This document shows, piece after piece, positions 7,711 to 14,670 of a stretch of DNA of 14,670 bases (position 1 is the stretch's first letter; each line of letters starts with the position of its first letter). The notes under the pieces were generated by a model that was given only the letters and a program-made list of their open reading frames with translations, had not been told where the DNA came from and ran no database searches. The DNA is from an uncultured Bacteroidales bacterium (GTDB lineage Bacteria > Bacteroidota > Bacteroidia > Bacteroidales > UBA932), in assembly GCA_900546395.1 (NCBI GenBank), contig URDD01000063.1, positions 1 to 14,670 on the forward strand. The letters are read 5' to 3'. Both the position numbers and the translations under genes were made by a program.

Positions 7711-9435
7711 ATGTCAGAGTATATAGTTTCAGCAAGAAAATATCGCCCCGACAGTTTTGAAACTCTGATCGGGCAAGAAAATATCGCACAGACCCTCAAG
7801 AACTCAATTCTCAGAGGGCAGTTGGCCCATGCGTATCTGTTCTGCGGTCCAAGAGGAGTGGGAAAGACAAGTACTGCACGTATTTTTGCAAAAACTATCA
7901 ATTGTTCATCTCCCACTGCAGATATGGAGCCTTGCGGAAAATGTGAGTCATGCCAGTCATTTGCCGAAGGCAGGTCATATTGTATCCATGAACTGGATGC
8001 TGCTTCCAATAATGGCGTAGATGACATAAAGGCACTTATGGACCAGGTACGCATACCTCCGCAAATAGGTAAATATAGCGTATATATCATTGACGAGGTA
8101 CATATGCTGTCTCAATCGGCATTCAATGCATTTCTCAAGACACTTGAAGAGCCACCGGCACATGCTATTTTCATATTGGCCACAACTGAGAAGCACAAAA
8201 TACTGCCTACTATTCTTTCAAGATGCCAGACATATGATTTCAACAGGATTACAGTTGATAACATTGTAAGAAACCTGAAGGGAATAGCCGAAAAAGAAAA
8301 TATACATATAGATGACGAATCCCTGCATGTAATCGCACACAAGGCAGACGGAGCCATGAGGGATGCTCTTACAATCTTTGACCAGACAGTAGCGTTCTGC
8401 GGCACAGATGTAAAATATCAGGATGTACTGAAGAACCTTAACGTACTGGATTACGAACACTGCTTTGACCTTGTAGATTATTTCCTGAAAGGAGACTATC
8501 CTTCAGCATTTCTGAAATTTGATGAAATACTTGCCAAAGGATTCAATGCACTGCATTTCATTGCCGCCCTCAGTTCTCACTTGAGAGACCTTGCTGTAAG
8601 TAAGAATGCAGGACTAGAAGCACTGCTTGATCTGCCGGAGTCATTGAAAAAGAAATACAAGGAGCAGGCTGAACGCTGTTCCATACAGTTTATATACGGA
8701 GCATTGGGTATAACGACATCATGCGAAACCGGATACAGGACAAGCATAAATCCCAGGCTGCACATTGAATTTGCACTGATGAAGTTGTGCTATCTGACTG
8801 ACGTCCAGAAAACTACGGATAAGGATAAACATCTTGAAATCAGGTCAGAAGTACCTGTAACTCCTGTCGTAAAGAACGCTACTCAAAATACTTCACAAAC
8901 TACACAGAAAGAATCAGAGCAGACAAACCAGCCGGCTCCTGTCAGGAGGAACAGACAAACCAGGACAGCAGCATCCGCACTTTCGCTGAAGGCAATGATG
9001 GACTCCAGTAAAGACGCTATACCATCCCAGATACCAGCCGTCAATGATGTTACGGATGATAAAATGCCAGATGACGATACTATCAGACTTAAATGGAAGG
9101 AAATGGCTGCTCTGTACTCATCAAAGCCAAGGCTTGCCAACACTTTAAGTTCTTCAAAACTGGAAATAACAGAAGAAGACGGGGCGAAATATATAACATT
9201 CTGCGTCATGAATGTCGCCCAGAAAAACTGGATAGAATCCAAGCTGCTGCTTGAGCTTGAAGGCACAATGAGGAAAATAACAGAGTCTGGAAAACTTTAC
9301 CTCAGAGTATCTGTCATACCAGACGAGGAAATGAAACAGACCATATATATGCCAAGCGAACAGGCTCGCGACTTGATATCCAAGAATGAAGAGGTAAAAA
9401 ATCTGGTGGCTGAATTGGGACTGGACGTAAAATAA
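7711..9435 (+). CDS. dnaX: DNA polymerase III subunits gamma/tau
   Basis: 574 residues from the ATG at 7711, chosen because MSEYIVSARKYRPDSFETLIG is the standard start of the family; the upstream reading frame overlaps the divergent gene. DnaX is the AAA+ motor of the clamp loader that places the sliding clamp on primed DNA and ties the polymerase cores together. Seen are the P-loop GPRGVGKTS (46-54), the zinc module cysteines Cys65, Cys75, Cys78 and Cys81, Walker B IIDEVHML, and sensor 1/SRC in LSRCQTYDF. From about residue 365 a Thr/Gln/Pro-rich linker leads to a C-terminal tau domain from about 450. No A-AAA-AAG slippery heptamer was found, so a separate gamma made by frameshifting is not supported. 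lptB follows after 58 bases. Confidence 0.97.
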   Translation: MSEYIVSARKYRPDSFETLIGQENIAQTLKNSILRGQLAHAYLFCGPRGVGKTSTARIFAKTINCSSPTADMEPCGKCESCQSFAEGRSYCIHELDAASNNGVDDIKALMDQVRIPPQIGKYSVYIIDEVHMLSQSAFNAFLKTLEEPPAHAIFILATTEKHKILPTILSRCQTYDFNRITVDNIVRNLKGIAEKENIHIDDESLHVIAHKADGAMRDALTIFDQTVAFCGTDVKYQDVLKNLNVLDYEHCFDLVDYFLKGDYPSAFLKFDEILAKGFNALHFIAALSSHLRDLAVSKNAGLEALLDLPESLKKKYKEQAERCSIQFIYGALGITTSCETGYRTSINPRLHIEFALMKLCYLTDVQKTTDKDKHLEIRSEVPVTPVVKNATQNTSQTTQKESEQTNQPAPVRRNRQTRTAASALSLKAMMDSSKDAIPSQIPAVNDVTDDKMPDDDTIRLKWKEMAALYSSKPRLANTLSSSKLEITEEDGAKYITFCVMNVAQKNWIESKLLLELEGTMRKITESGKLYLRVSVIPDEEMKQTIYMPSEQARDLISKNEEVKNLVAELGLDVK

Positions 9436-9493
9436 CAATCCTGACTGATTTATAAAACAAGAAGAAAACAATCATATATTCAATTATTTCAAT

Positions 9494-10261
9494 ATGAAAC
9501 TGCGCTGCGAAAACCTTGTAAAGAAATACGGACCGAGAACAGTGGTAAAAGGTGTTTCAATGGAAGTTGAACAAGGGGAAATCGTTGGATTCCTCGGACC
9601 GAACGGAGCAGGAAAAACCACCAGCTTCTATATGATAACAGGACTGATTGTCCCCAATGGAGGGAAAATATTCCTTGATGACGAAGACATTACGTCCCTG
9701 CCAATGTATAAAAGAGCACAGAAAGGAATCGGATATCTTGCACAGGAAGCATCTGTTTTCCGCAGGATGTCAGTTGAAGACAATATCATGTCTGTAATGG
9801 AAATGTCAAACTTCAGTAAAGCTGAAAGGAAGGAAAGGCTGGAAGCTCTGATTGACGAATTCACGCTTAACAAAGTGCGCAAGAGCCTTGGAATACAGTT
9901 GTCAGGAGGTGAAAGAAGACGCTGCGAAATAGCACGCGCCCTGGCCATAGATCCCAAGTTCATCCTTCTGGACGAGCCTTTTGCAGGAGTCGATCCTATT
10001 GCTGTCGAAGATATACAGCATATAATCGCCAAACTGAAATATAAGAACATCGGAGTAATCATCACTGACCACAATGTAGGAGAAACACTGGCTATCATTG
10101 ACAGGGCTTATCTTCTGTATGACGGAAACATTCTTCAGAGCGGTACACCGGAAGCTCTTGCGGCAGATGACGAAGTCCGCACCAAATATCTGGGATCCAA
10201 CTTTGTACTCAAAAGGTCGGACGCATTCCAGAAAGCCCGCGAGGCTGCAGAAAAAAAGTAG
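9494..10261 (+). CDS. lptB: LPS export ABC transporter ATP-binding protein LptB
   Basis: 255 residues, slightly longer than the roughly 240 of E. coli LptB. LptB dimers hydrolyse ATP at the cytoplasmic face of the inner membrane and drive LptFG to extract lipopolysaccharide and pass it to the periplasmic bridge. Visible motifs are Walker A GPNGAGKTT (35-43), the Q-loop in IGYLAQEASVFRRMSVEDN, which is typical of LptB, the signature LSGGE (136-140), Walker B ending in Asp160-Glu161, and the switch His193 in ITDHN. The C-terminal tail is extended and lysine-rich (EKK). No promoter is apparent in the 58 bases after dnaX, so read-through from dnaX is likely. The gene's last codons form one arm of the shared terminator. 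Confidence 0.95.
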   Translation: MKLRCENLVKKYGPRTVVKGVSMEVEQGEIVGFLGPNGAGKTTSFYMITGLIVPNGGKIFLDDEDITSLPMYKRAQKGIGYLAQEASVFRRMSVEDNIMSVMEMSNFSKAERKERLEALIDEFTLNKVRKSLGIQLSGGERRRCEIARALAIDPKFILLDEPFAGVDPIAVEDIQHIIAKLKYKNIGVIITDHNVGETLAIIDRAYLLYDGNILQSGTPEALAADDEVRTKYLGSNFVLKRSDAFQKAREAAEKK

Positions 10262-10279
10262 GGTCTCCCCTACTTTTTT
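10252..10279. terminator. Bidirectional intrinsic terminator containing both stop codons
   Basis: AAAAAAGTAGGG (10252-10263) pairs perfectly with CCCTACTTTTTT (10268-10279) across a TCTC loop, a 12-bp stem. Read on plus, it is a GC-topped stem ending in six T; read on minus, it is the same. The TAG of lptB (10259-10261) and the TAG of the O-methyltransferase (10272-10270) are in opposite arms, so each coding sequence ends inside the stem. Confidence 0.9.
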
Positions 10280-10935
10280 CTAATTATATTCATCCCGTCC
10301 CTAAGCGGAAGTATCACACATTCCACACGTGTATCAGAAACCACCTTATCGTTAAAAGAAGCTATTCCTACAGTCTGCTTGTCTTCCGGCATTGGATTCT
10401 GCCATACTTTACCATCCCAGAGGACATTGTCCGCCACTATAAAGCCTCCGCTACGCACCATGTCAAACACAAGATCATAGTATTCACAATACTCTCTTTT
10501 ATTGGCATCAATAAACACCATATCATACTGAGGGCCATTCTGAAGTTTTTTCAGCGTTTCCTTGGCATCCCCTATATGCAGGGATATCCGCTCTGACAAA
10601 CCGGCTCTTTCAAACCCTTCTGATATCAGATCTTCCAATTCGTCATTCAGTTCAAGGGTATCAAGATGTCCGCCATCATTCTGGCCAGAAGCCAGACAAA
10701 CGGCAGAATACCCGGTAAACGTACCTATCTCCAGGATGCGCTCGGGATGTAACATCTGCACCATCATAGTCAGGAATCTTCCTTGTACGGCGCCGGAGAG
10801 CATCCTGGCATGATTGGTTCTGATATTTGTCTGACGCACAATCCATTCAAGAGCTTCTGACTGAGGTGCAGAGTGGGATTCAATATATCTCTCGCTGGCC
10901 TCCTTTTCCGATTTTTCCGTAAAATCAATAGACAT
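10270..10935 (-). CDS. Class I SAM-dependent O-methyltransferase (COG4122 type)
   Basis: 221 residues, the usual length of the family-3 O-methyltransferases related to catechol O-methyltransferase. Motif I, the SAM-binding loop, is ILEIGTFTGYSA (from residue 67). An acidic LELNDE that would hold the SAM ribose follows. MVFIDANKREYCEYYD and DNVLWDGKV supply the conserved Asp and Asn residues that bind the divalent metal in this family. Bacterial relatives include tRNA 5-hydroxyuridine O-methyltransferase (TrmR) and enzymes acting on small catechol-like molecules. Substrate cannot be assigned here. The ATG lies inside the response regulator gene, 11 bases before that gene's end, so translation is likely coupled. 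Confidence 0.92.
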   Translation of the reverse strand: MSIDFTEKSEKEASERYIESHSAPQSEALEWIVRQTNIRTNHARMLSGAVQGRFLTMMVQMLHPERILEIGTFTGYSAVCLASGQNDGGHLDTLELNDELEDLISEGFERAGLSERISLHIGDAKETLKKLQNGPQYDMVFIDANKREYCEYYDLVFDMVRSGGFIVADNVLWDGKVWQNPMPEDKQTVGIASFNDKVVSDTRVECVILPLRDGMNIIRKK

Positions 10936-12073
10936 AGCTCTTTACATCTTCTGCAGTTATCTTTTCTCCGGATAGTATCAGAAGTCTCTCTACCACATTG
11001 CGGAGTTCCCTGATGTTTCCTGTCCAGTTTTTTTTCACAAGCATATCCATTGCTTCGGGAACCACCTCTCTTTTTGACAGACCTGTCTCCGATGTAATCT
11101 GGTCTATAAAATGATTGACCAGCAGAGGAATGTCACTTTTCCTGTCATCAAGACACGGCACTTTGATTACAATAACGCTGAGACGGTGGTAAAGGTCTTC
11201 TCTGAAATTGCCCTTTTCTATTTCTGTCTTAAGGTCCTTGTTGGTCGCAGCCAAAACACGCACATCCACCAGTATATCCTTGTCACTTCCGACTCTTGAG
11301 AGCTTCTTTTCCTGAAGGACACGTAACACTTTTGCCTGAGCGGCCAGACTCATATCCCCTATCTCGTCAAGGAAGAGGGTTCCGCCGTCAGCCTGCTCGA
11401 ATTTGCCTTTATGCTGCTTGATAGCAGAAGTAAAAGCACCCTTTTCATGTCCGAAAAGTTCACTTTCTATAAGTTCAGACGGTATGGCAGCACAGTTGAC
11501 TTCTATATATGGCATTGATGACCTGCTGCTTTTCTGATGAAGACTTCTTGCCACCAACTCCTTACCTGAACCATTGGCACCTGTAATAAGAACTCTGGCA
11601 TCTGTAGGAGCAACTTTCTCAATCATATCCTTAACTTTGAGTATAGGCTCCGATTCACCTATCATCTCCTGACCATAAACCTTCTTCTTCAATATTTTCG
11701 TTTCCTTTACAAGGGAAACTTTCTCTGTCGCATTCTTTATTGTGATGAGTATCCTGTTCAAGTCCAATGGCTTCTGTATAAAGTCAAAGGCTCCTTTCTT
11801 TATACACTCAACAGCTGTATCTATATCGCCGTGCCCGGAAATCATTATCACTGCAGAATCAATCCCTTCTGCATTCAGTTTATCCAGAACTTCAAGTCCG
11901 TCCATATTAGGCATCTTGATGTCGCAGAATATAACATTGTATTTTTCCTTTTCCGCCATAGCGCATCCCACAGCGCCATCCTCTGCCACATCCACCTCAT
12001 AGCCCTCGTCCATCAATATTTCCTTGAGCGAATTGCGGATCGACCGCTCATCATCTATCACTAGAAGTCTCAT
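10925..12073 (-). CDS. NtrC-type response regulator with AAA+ domain, no DNA-binding domain
   Basis: 382 residues. The receiver domain (1-120) has the acidic pair Asp7-Asp8, the phospho-acceptor Asp51 in FCDIKMPNMDG, Ser79 and Lys101. The sigma-54-interacting AAA+ domain follows: Walker A GANGSGKE (165-172), the sigma-54 contact loop GAFTSA in place of the usual GAFTGA (212-217), Walker B LFLDE (to Glu237), and the arginine-finger region RLSV then NWTGNIREL near the end. The protein ends about 20 residues after that, so the C-terminal Fis-type helix-turn-helix is absent and the length is about 70-80 residues short of classical NtrC (about 460-470). Such HTH-less members are known (for example Helicobacter FlgR, Chlamydia CtcC) and can activate from solution. 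It probably answers the NtrY-like kinase of this window. The O-methyltransferase overlaps its 3' end. Confidence 0.94.
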   Translation of the reverse strand: MRLLVIDDERSIRNSLKEILMDEGYEVDVAEDGAVGCAMAEKEKYNVIFCDIKMPNMDGLEVLDKLNAEGIDSAVIMISGHGDIDTAVECIKKGAFDFIQKPLDLNRILITIKNATEKVSLVKETKILKKKVYGQEMIGESEPILKVKDMIEKVAPTDARVLITGANGSGKELVARSLHQKSSRSSMPYIEVNCAAIPSELIESELFGHEKGAFTSAIKQHKGKFEQADGGTLFLDEIGDMSLAAQAKVLRVLQEKKLSRVGSDKDILVDVRVLAATNKDLKTEIEKGNFREDLYHRLSVIVIKVPCLDDRKSDIPLLVNHFIDQITSETGLSKREVVPEAMDMLVKKNWTGNIRELRNVVERLLILSGEKITAEDVKSYVY

Positions 12074-12100
12074 CTGTTTTTCTTATATTTGTTGAATTTA

Positions 12101-12132
12101 CAAATATAGCAAAAAGCGAGAGCAGAGGCAAA
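12101..12132 (-). promoter_or_regulatory. Promoter for the response regulator operon
   Basis: On the minus strand TTTG (12132-12129) and TATATTTG (12108-12101) are 20 bases apart, a full match to the Bacteroidetes promoter. The start is expected near 12094, a leader of about 20 bases. The -7 box is also one arm of a perfect 9-bp inverted repeat (12084-12092 and 12100-12108). Confidence 0.75.
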
Positions 12133-12143
12133 ATTTATTTTGA

Positions 12144-12160
12144 CTATGCCGAGCGCATAG
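12144..12160. promoter_or_regulatory. 6-bp dyad between the divergent promoters (possible operator)
   Basis: CTATGC (12144-12149) and GCATAG (12155-12160) form a perfect inverted repeat around CGAGC. It sits about 12 bases upstream of the regulator's -33 element and about 24 upstream of the cmk -33 element. No T-run follows, so it is not a terminator. An operator is an inference from position. Confidence 0.3.
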
Positions 12161-12183
12161 CGTTTATATGAGCCTTAAGCAAA

Positions 12184-12214
12184 TTTGGGATTCTGTTTTT
12201 TTTATATAATTTTG
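12184..12214 (+). promoter_or_regulatory. Promoter for cmk-ispH
   Basis: TTTG (12184-12187) and TAATTTTG (12207-12214) are separated by 19 bases. Transcription would begin near 12221. This lies after the upstream ATG (12216) but before the ATG at 12237, and so decides the cmk start. Confidence 0.75.
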
Positions 12215-12236
12215 TATGGATATAAAATGTGTACCA

Positions 12237-12935
12237 ATGCTTATACCAGACATAATCATAGCGATAGACGGATATTCCTCTACCGGTAAAAGTTCGTTTG
12301 CCCGCCTTATAGCAACTGAATTTTCTTTCCTCTATCTGGATTCCGGCGCAATGTACAGGGGTGTGACTCTGTATGCCATAGAAAACGGACTTGTCGATGA
12401 CAACGGGAACGTAGATACTCGTGCACTTGCTACAGTGCTGCCTGATTTGGATGTACACTTCACAGGAAGTCCTTCAGGAAGCCTTACGTATCTCGGTAAC
12501 AGATGTATCGAACAGGAAATACGCTCACTTGCCGTATCAGGCAAAGTAAGCCCTGTATCCGCCGTGCCGCAGGTAAGAGAATATGTTGACAGGAAACTTC
12601 GTGAATTCGGCAGCAGGAAAAGGGTGGTAATGGATGGCAGAGATATAGGGACAACTGTCTTCCCTGACGCTGAACTTAAAATATTCATGACAGCAGATCC
12701 TATGATACGTGCAGAAAGACGGGCTGCAGAGCTGAGAGCAAAAGGTGAAGAGGCTACTATTGAAGAAGTTCTGAAAAATCTGGAGGAAAGAGATTATATA
12801 GACTCTCACCGTAAGACTTCTCCATTAAGGCAGGCCAAAGACGCATTGGTACTTGACAATTCCCACATGACTATGGAAGACCAGATGAATTGGGTAAGAA
12901 AAGTCGTTGGGGAAAGATTCTGCAGTAACGAATAA
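12237..12935 (+). CDS. cmk: Cytidylate kinase
   Basis: 232 residues from the ATG at 12237. The enzyme transfers phosphate from ATP to CMP or dCMP, salvaging these nucleotides in the cytoplasm. It shows the P-loop GYSSTGKS (12-19), YLDSGAMYRG for the nucleotide-monophosphate site, DGRDIGTTVFPDA (from residue 133), and the lid RAERRAAEL followed by RDYIDSHRKTSPLRQAKDA. All match the family. An ATG at 12216 would add seven residues, but it precedes the predicted transcription start and has no counterpart in the usual IIIAIDG start. ispH begins 12 bases after its stop, an arrangement also common in other bacteria. Confidence 0.95.
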   Translation: MLIPDIIIAIDGYSSTGKSSFARLIATEFSFLYLDSGAMYRGVTLYAIENGLVDDNGNVDTRALATVLPDLDVHFTGSPSGSLTYLGNRCIEQEIRSLAVSGKVSPVSAVPQVREYVDRKLREFGSRKRVVMDGRDIGTTVFPDAELKIFMTADPMIRAERRAAELRAKGEEATIEEVLKNLEERDYIDSHRKTSPLRQAKDALVLDNSHMTMEDQMNWVRKVVGERFCSNE

Positions 12936-12947
12936 ATTGACTCTGCA

Positions 12948-13919
12948 ATGGGAATAACCGTAGAAATAGACAAAGAATCCGGATTTTGTGCCGGAGTGAT
13001 CCGTGCTATCGGGAAAGCCGAAGACTTCCTGACAGAAACGCGTAAATCGGGAGAAAACCGCAAACTGTTTTCTCTTGGAGCTATCGTACACAATGACCTT
13101 GAATTACAAAGACTTGAAAGACAAGGTCTTGTCACAATAGACAAAGACGACTTGGAGGAAATTGTACAAGTGGATAATGAGGCCCTGCTGATACGGGCTC
13201 ACGGAGAACCTCCTGAAACATTCCGGCTTGCAGAAGATAAGGGTTTTAATGTCATAGACTGTACATGTCCTGTAGTAGTAAAGCTTCAGAAAAACATAAA
13301 GGAAGCATTCGAAAGACTTAATGAAAAAGGACAGAGGGGACAGATAATAATCTTCGGAAAGATAGGACATGCTGAAGTTCTCGGTCTTATGGGACAAGTA
13401 GGAGGACATGCTATCGTTATTGAAGATCTTGACATGCTTGAGAAAAACATTTCCTCTGGAACTATAGACCTTAACAGAAGGACAGAAGTCTTTTCTCAGA
13501 CTACTAAAAGCCCTGCCGAATACGCAGTTATCTGCACAAGGCTTGAAGAAATGATGGCTGAGGCAAGGGAACTTTCAATAGAACGGTTCAAGGGTACAAA
13601 ACTGCTTACAGTACATAATACTATATGTGCACAGGTAGCTTCTCGCCATGCAAGACTGACAAAATTTGCAATAGAGCATGATGTAGTCATCTTTGTTTCA
13701 GGAAAGGCCAGTTCAAATGGGAAAGTGCTTTGCAACCTCTGCAAATCAGTCAACATACGTACCTATCATATCGGCGGTCCTGCTGATATCCGCAGGGAAT
13801 GGTTCAGGGATGATGACAAAGTGGGAGTCTGCGGCGCGACATCCACTCCTAAATGGCTCCTCGATGAAGTGGCAGACAGCATAAGAATGACTGTTGCTAC
13901 AGCAGAGTCCGATCAATAA
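12948..13919 (+). CDS. ispH: 4-hydroxy-3-methylbut-2-enyl diphosphate reductase
   Basis: 323 residues, normal length. IspH catalyses the last step of the non-mevalonate (MEP) pathway, reducing HMBPP to isopentenyl and dimethylallyl diphosphate with a [4Fe-4S] cluster. The three cluster ligands are visible: Cys14 in GFCAGV, Cys107 in DCTCPVV (the second Cys of the pair) and Cys227 in NTICAQV. Substrate-binding His48 (IVHN), His85 (RAHGEP), the GHAEV segment and SSNGK are present. The C-terminal part contains GATSTPKWLLDEV, typical of the family. It is in one operon with cmk and independent of efp, which has its own promoter. Confidence 0.97.
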   Translation: MGITVEIDKESGFCAGVIRAIGKAEDFLTETRKSGENRKLFSLGAIVHNDLELQRLERQGLVTIDKDDLEEIVQVDNEALLIRAHGEPPETFRLAEDKGFNVIDCTCPVVVKLQKNIKEAFERLNEKGQRGQIIIFGKIGHAEVLGLMGQVGGHAIVIEDLDMLEKNISSGTIDLNRRTEVFSQTTKSPAEYAVICTRLEEMMAEARELSIERFKGTKLLTVHNTICAQVASRHARLTKFAIEHDVVIFVSGKASSNGKVLCNLCKSVNIRTYHIGGPADIRREWFRDDDKVGVCGATSTPKWLLDEVADSIRMTVATAESDQ

Positions 13920-13920
13920 T

Positions 13921-13951
13921 TTTGCAATGTCAGAACTGTTTTATAATTTTG
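13921..13951 (+). promoter_or_regulatory. Promoter for efp
   Basis: TTTG (13921-13924) and TAATTTTG (13944-13951) are separated by 19 bases, the same arrangement and -7 sequence as the cmk promoter. The start is near 13958 and the leader about 33 bases. The -33 box begins two bases after the ispH stop. Confidence 0.8.
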
Positions 13952-13990
13952 CACACGCATATTTGAATATCTAATAAAAATCAATATTTT

Positions 13991-14557
13991 ATGGCAACAA
14001 CAGCTGATTTCAAAAACGGCCTTTACATCAACTACAATGGCAAACCGTGCTCAATCGTATGGTTCCAGCATGTAAAACCAGGTAAAGGTCCCGCTTTCGT
14101 AAAAACCAAGCTCCGTAACCTTGAGAACGGAAGAATCCTTGAAAACACTTTTACTGCAGGTGCTAAAATCGACACTATCAATGTTGAGAGAAGACCTTAC
14201 CAGTTCCTTTACAAGGATGAGGACGGATTCAACTTCATGCACGAAGAGACTTTCGAGCAGATTCACCTTGACGAGGATCTTGTCGATAACGCAGACCTTA
14301 TGAAAGAAGGCCAGCATGTGGAAATGATGTTCCTTGCCGATGAAGAAAGATGCCTTACTTGCGAACTTCCTACATATGTAGAGATGGAAGTAACCTACAC
14401 TGAGCCTGCTGTAAAAGGAGATACAGCATCAACAAACGCTCAAAAAGAGGCAACTCTCGAGACAGGCGCCATCATCATGGTTCCTCTTTTCATCAACCAG
14501 GGTGACAGAATCAGAGTAAACACTACTGACCGTTCATACGGTGAGCGTGTAAAATAG
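13991..14557 (+). CDS. efp: Translation elongation factor P
   Basis: 188 residues, normal length. EF-P binds between the P and E sites of stalled ribosomes and helps form bonds at proline runs. The three-domain layout is visible: an N-terminal KOW-like domain (1-64), then two OB-fold domains (65-128 and 129-188). The N-domain tip loop is KPGKGPAF, with Lys32 in the place that is modified in other EF-Ps. The C-terminal domain ends in a stretch containing LFINQGDRIRVNT, typical of the family. Codons are biased towards those common in highly expressed genes (for example CGT for Arg, GAG/GAA balance), unlike the weaker bias of its neighbours. No EpmA- or EarP-type modification gene is in the window. 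Confidence 0.97.
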   Translation: MATTADFKNGLYINYNGKPCSIVWFQHVKPGKGPAFVKTKLRNLENGRILENTFTAGAKIDTINVERRPYQFLYKDEDGFNFMHEETFEQIHLDEDLVDNADLMKEGQHVEMMFLADEERCLTCELPTYVEMEVTYTEPAVKGDTASTNAQKEATLETGAIIMVPLFINQGDRIRVNTTDRSYGERVK

Positions 14558-14670
14558 TTCCACGGACAATATCCGCAATATAACATAGAAGAGATGTAAA
14601 AAGCAAGTTTTCAACCAACAATTTTAAGAAAATAAGGATTCTGCAGTTTTCGGAAACGAGGTTCGGCAGT
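14558..14670. other. Non-coding tail after efp
   Basis: 113 bases follow the efp stop. I see only a 4-bp hairpin (CGGA 14563-14566 with TCCG 14572-14575), too weak to call a terminator, and no gene start. The minus strand has an open frame in this stretch without any recognisable motif; it may be the edge of a gene or repeat that continues outside the window. Confidence 0.4.

Noticed and set aside
8640..8660. Possible dnaX frameshift slippery site (GAAAAAGAAA)
   Set aside because: Only five A precede the G; no A-AAA-AAG heptamer with a following stem and early stop was found.
12216..12236. Upstream ATG of cmk
   Set aside because: It precedes the transcription start predicted from the -7 box at 12207-12214, and the added residues are not found in the family.
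1..14670. CRISPR array, tRNA, rRNA, sigma-54 promoters and toxin-antitoxin pairs
   Set aside because: I looked for direct repeats, cloverleaf structures, TGGC-N8-TGC sites and small paired genes in the intergenic regions and found none that hold up.

Overview
The window looks like a chromosomal segment from a member of the Bacteroidales (Bacteroidota). Three things point there. Its promoters fit the Bacteroidetes pattern TTTG-N19/20-TAnnTTTG, and Shine-Dalgarno sequences are mostly absent. It carries the Bacteroidetes-restricted DUF4783 family next to rlmH. Its housekeeping proteins (DnaX, LptB, RlmH, EF-P) read as Bacteroidales versions. I cannot name a genus from sequence alone.

Layout. 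The left end (about 1-735) is decayed mobile DNA on the minus strand. It holds an IS1182-like transposase remnant with several internal deletions, and directly upstream of it a group II intron remnant that keeps part of domain I and domains V/VI but has lost its reverse transcriptase. A terminator hairpin (762-793) separates this from a small secreted DUF4783 protein (minus). That gene diverges from rlmH across a compact two-way promoter built on a perfect 10-bp inverted repeat. rlmH is followed after 7 bases by a very large NtrY-like membrane sensor kinase (1196 aa). Convergent to it on the minus strand lies a pair encoding a predicted secreted protein of unknown function and an M16 zinc peptidase. 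Then come dnaX and lptB (plus). They face an O-methyltransferase and an NtrC-type response regulator (minus, overlapping by 11 bases) across a perfect 12-bp terminator stem that contains both stop codons. The right part is plus strand: cmk and ispH in one operon, then efp under its own promoter.

How the genes relate. Most are core functions: ribosome and translation (rlmH, efp), replication (dnaX), LPS transport (lptB), nucleotide metabolism (cmk) and isoprenoid synthesis (ispH). The most interesting functional theme is a possible split two-component pair. An NtrY-like kinase and an NtrC-like sigma-54 activator sit about 5.4 kb apart, with no other kinase or regulator in the window. The activator stops right after its AAA+ domain and has no DNA-binding domain. 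I found no CRISPR array, toxin-antitoxin pair, defence island, tRNA or rRNA. Apart from the mobile remnants the region is ordinary housekeeping DNA, and I see no convincing undescribed multi-gene system.
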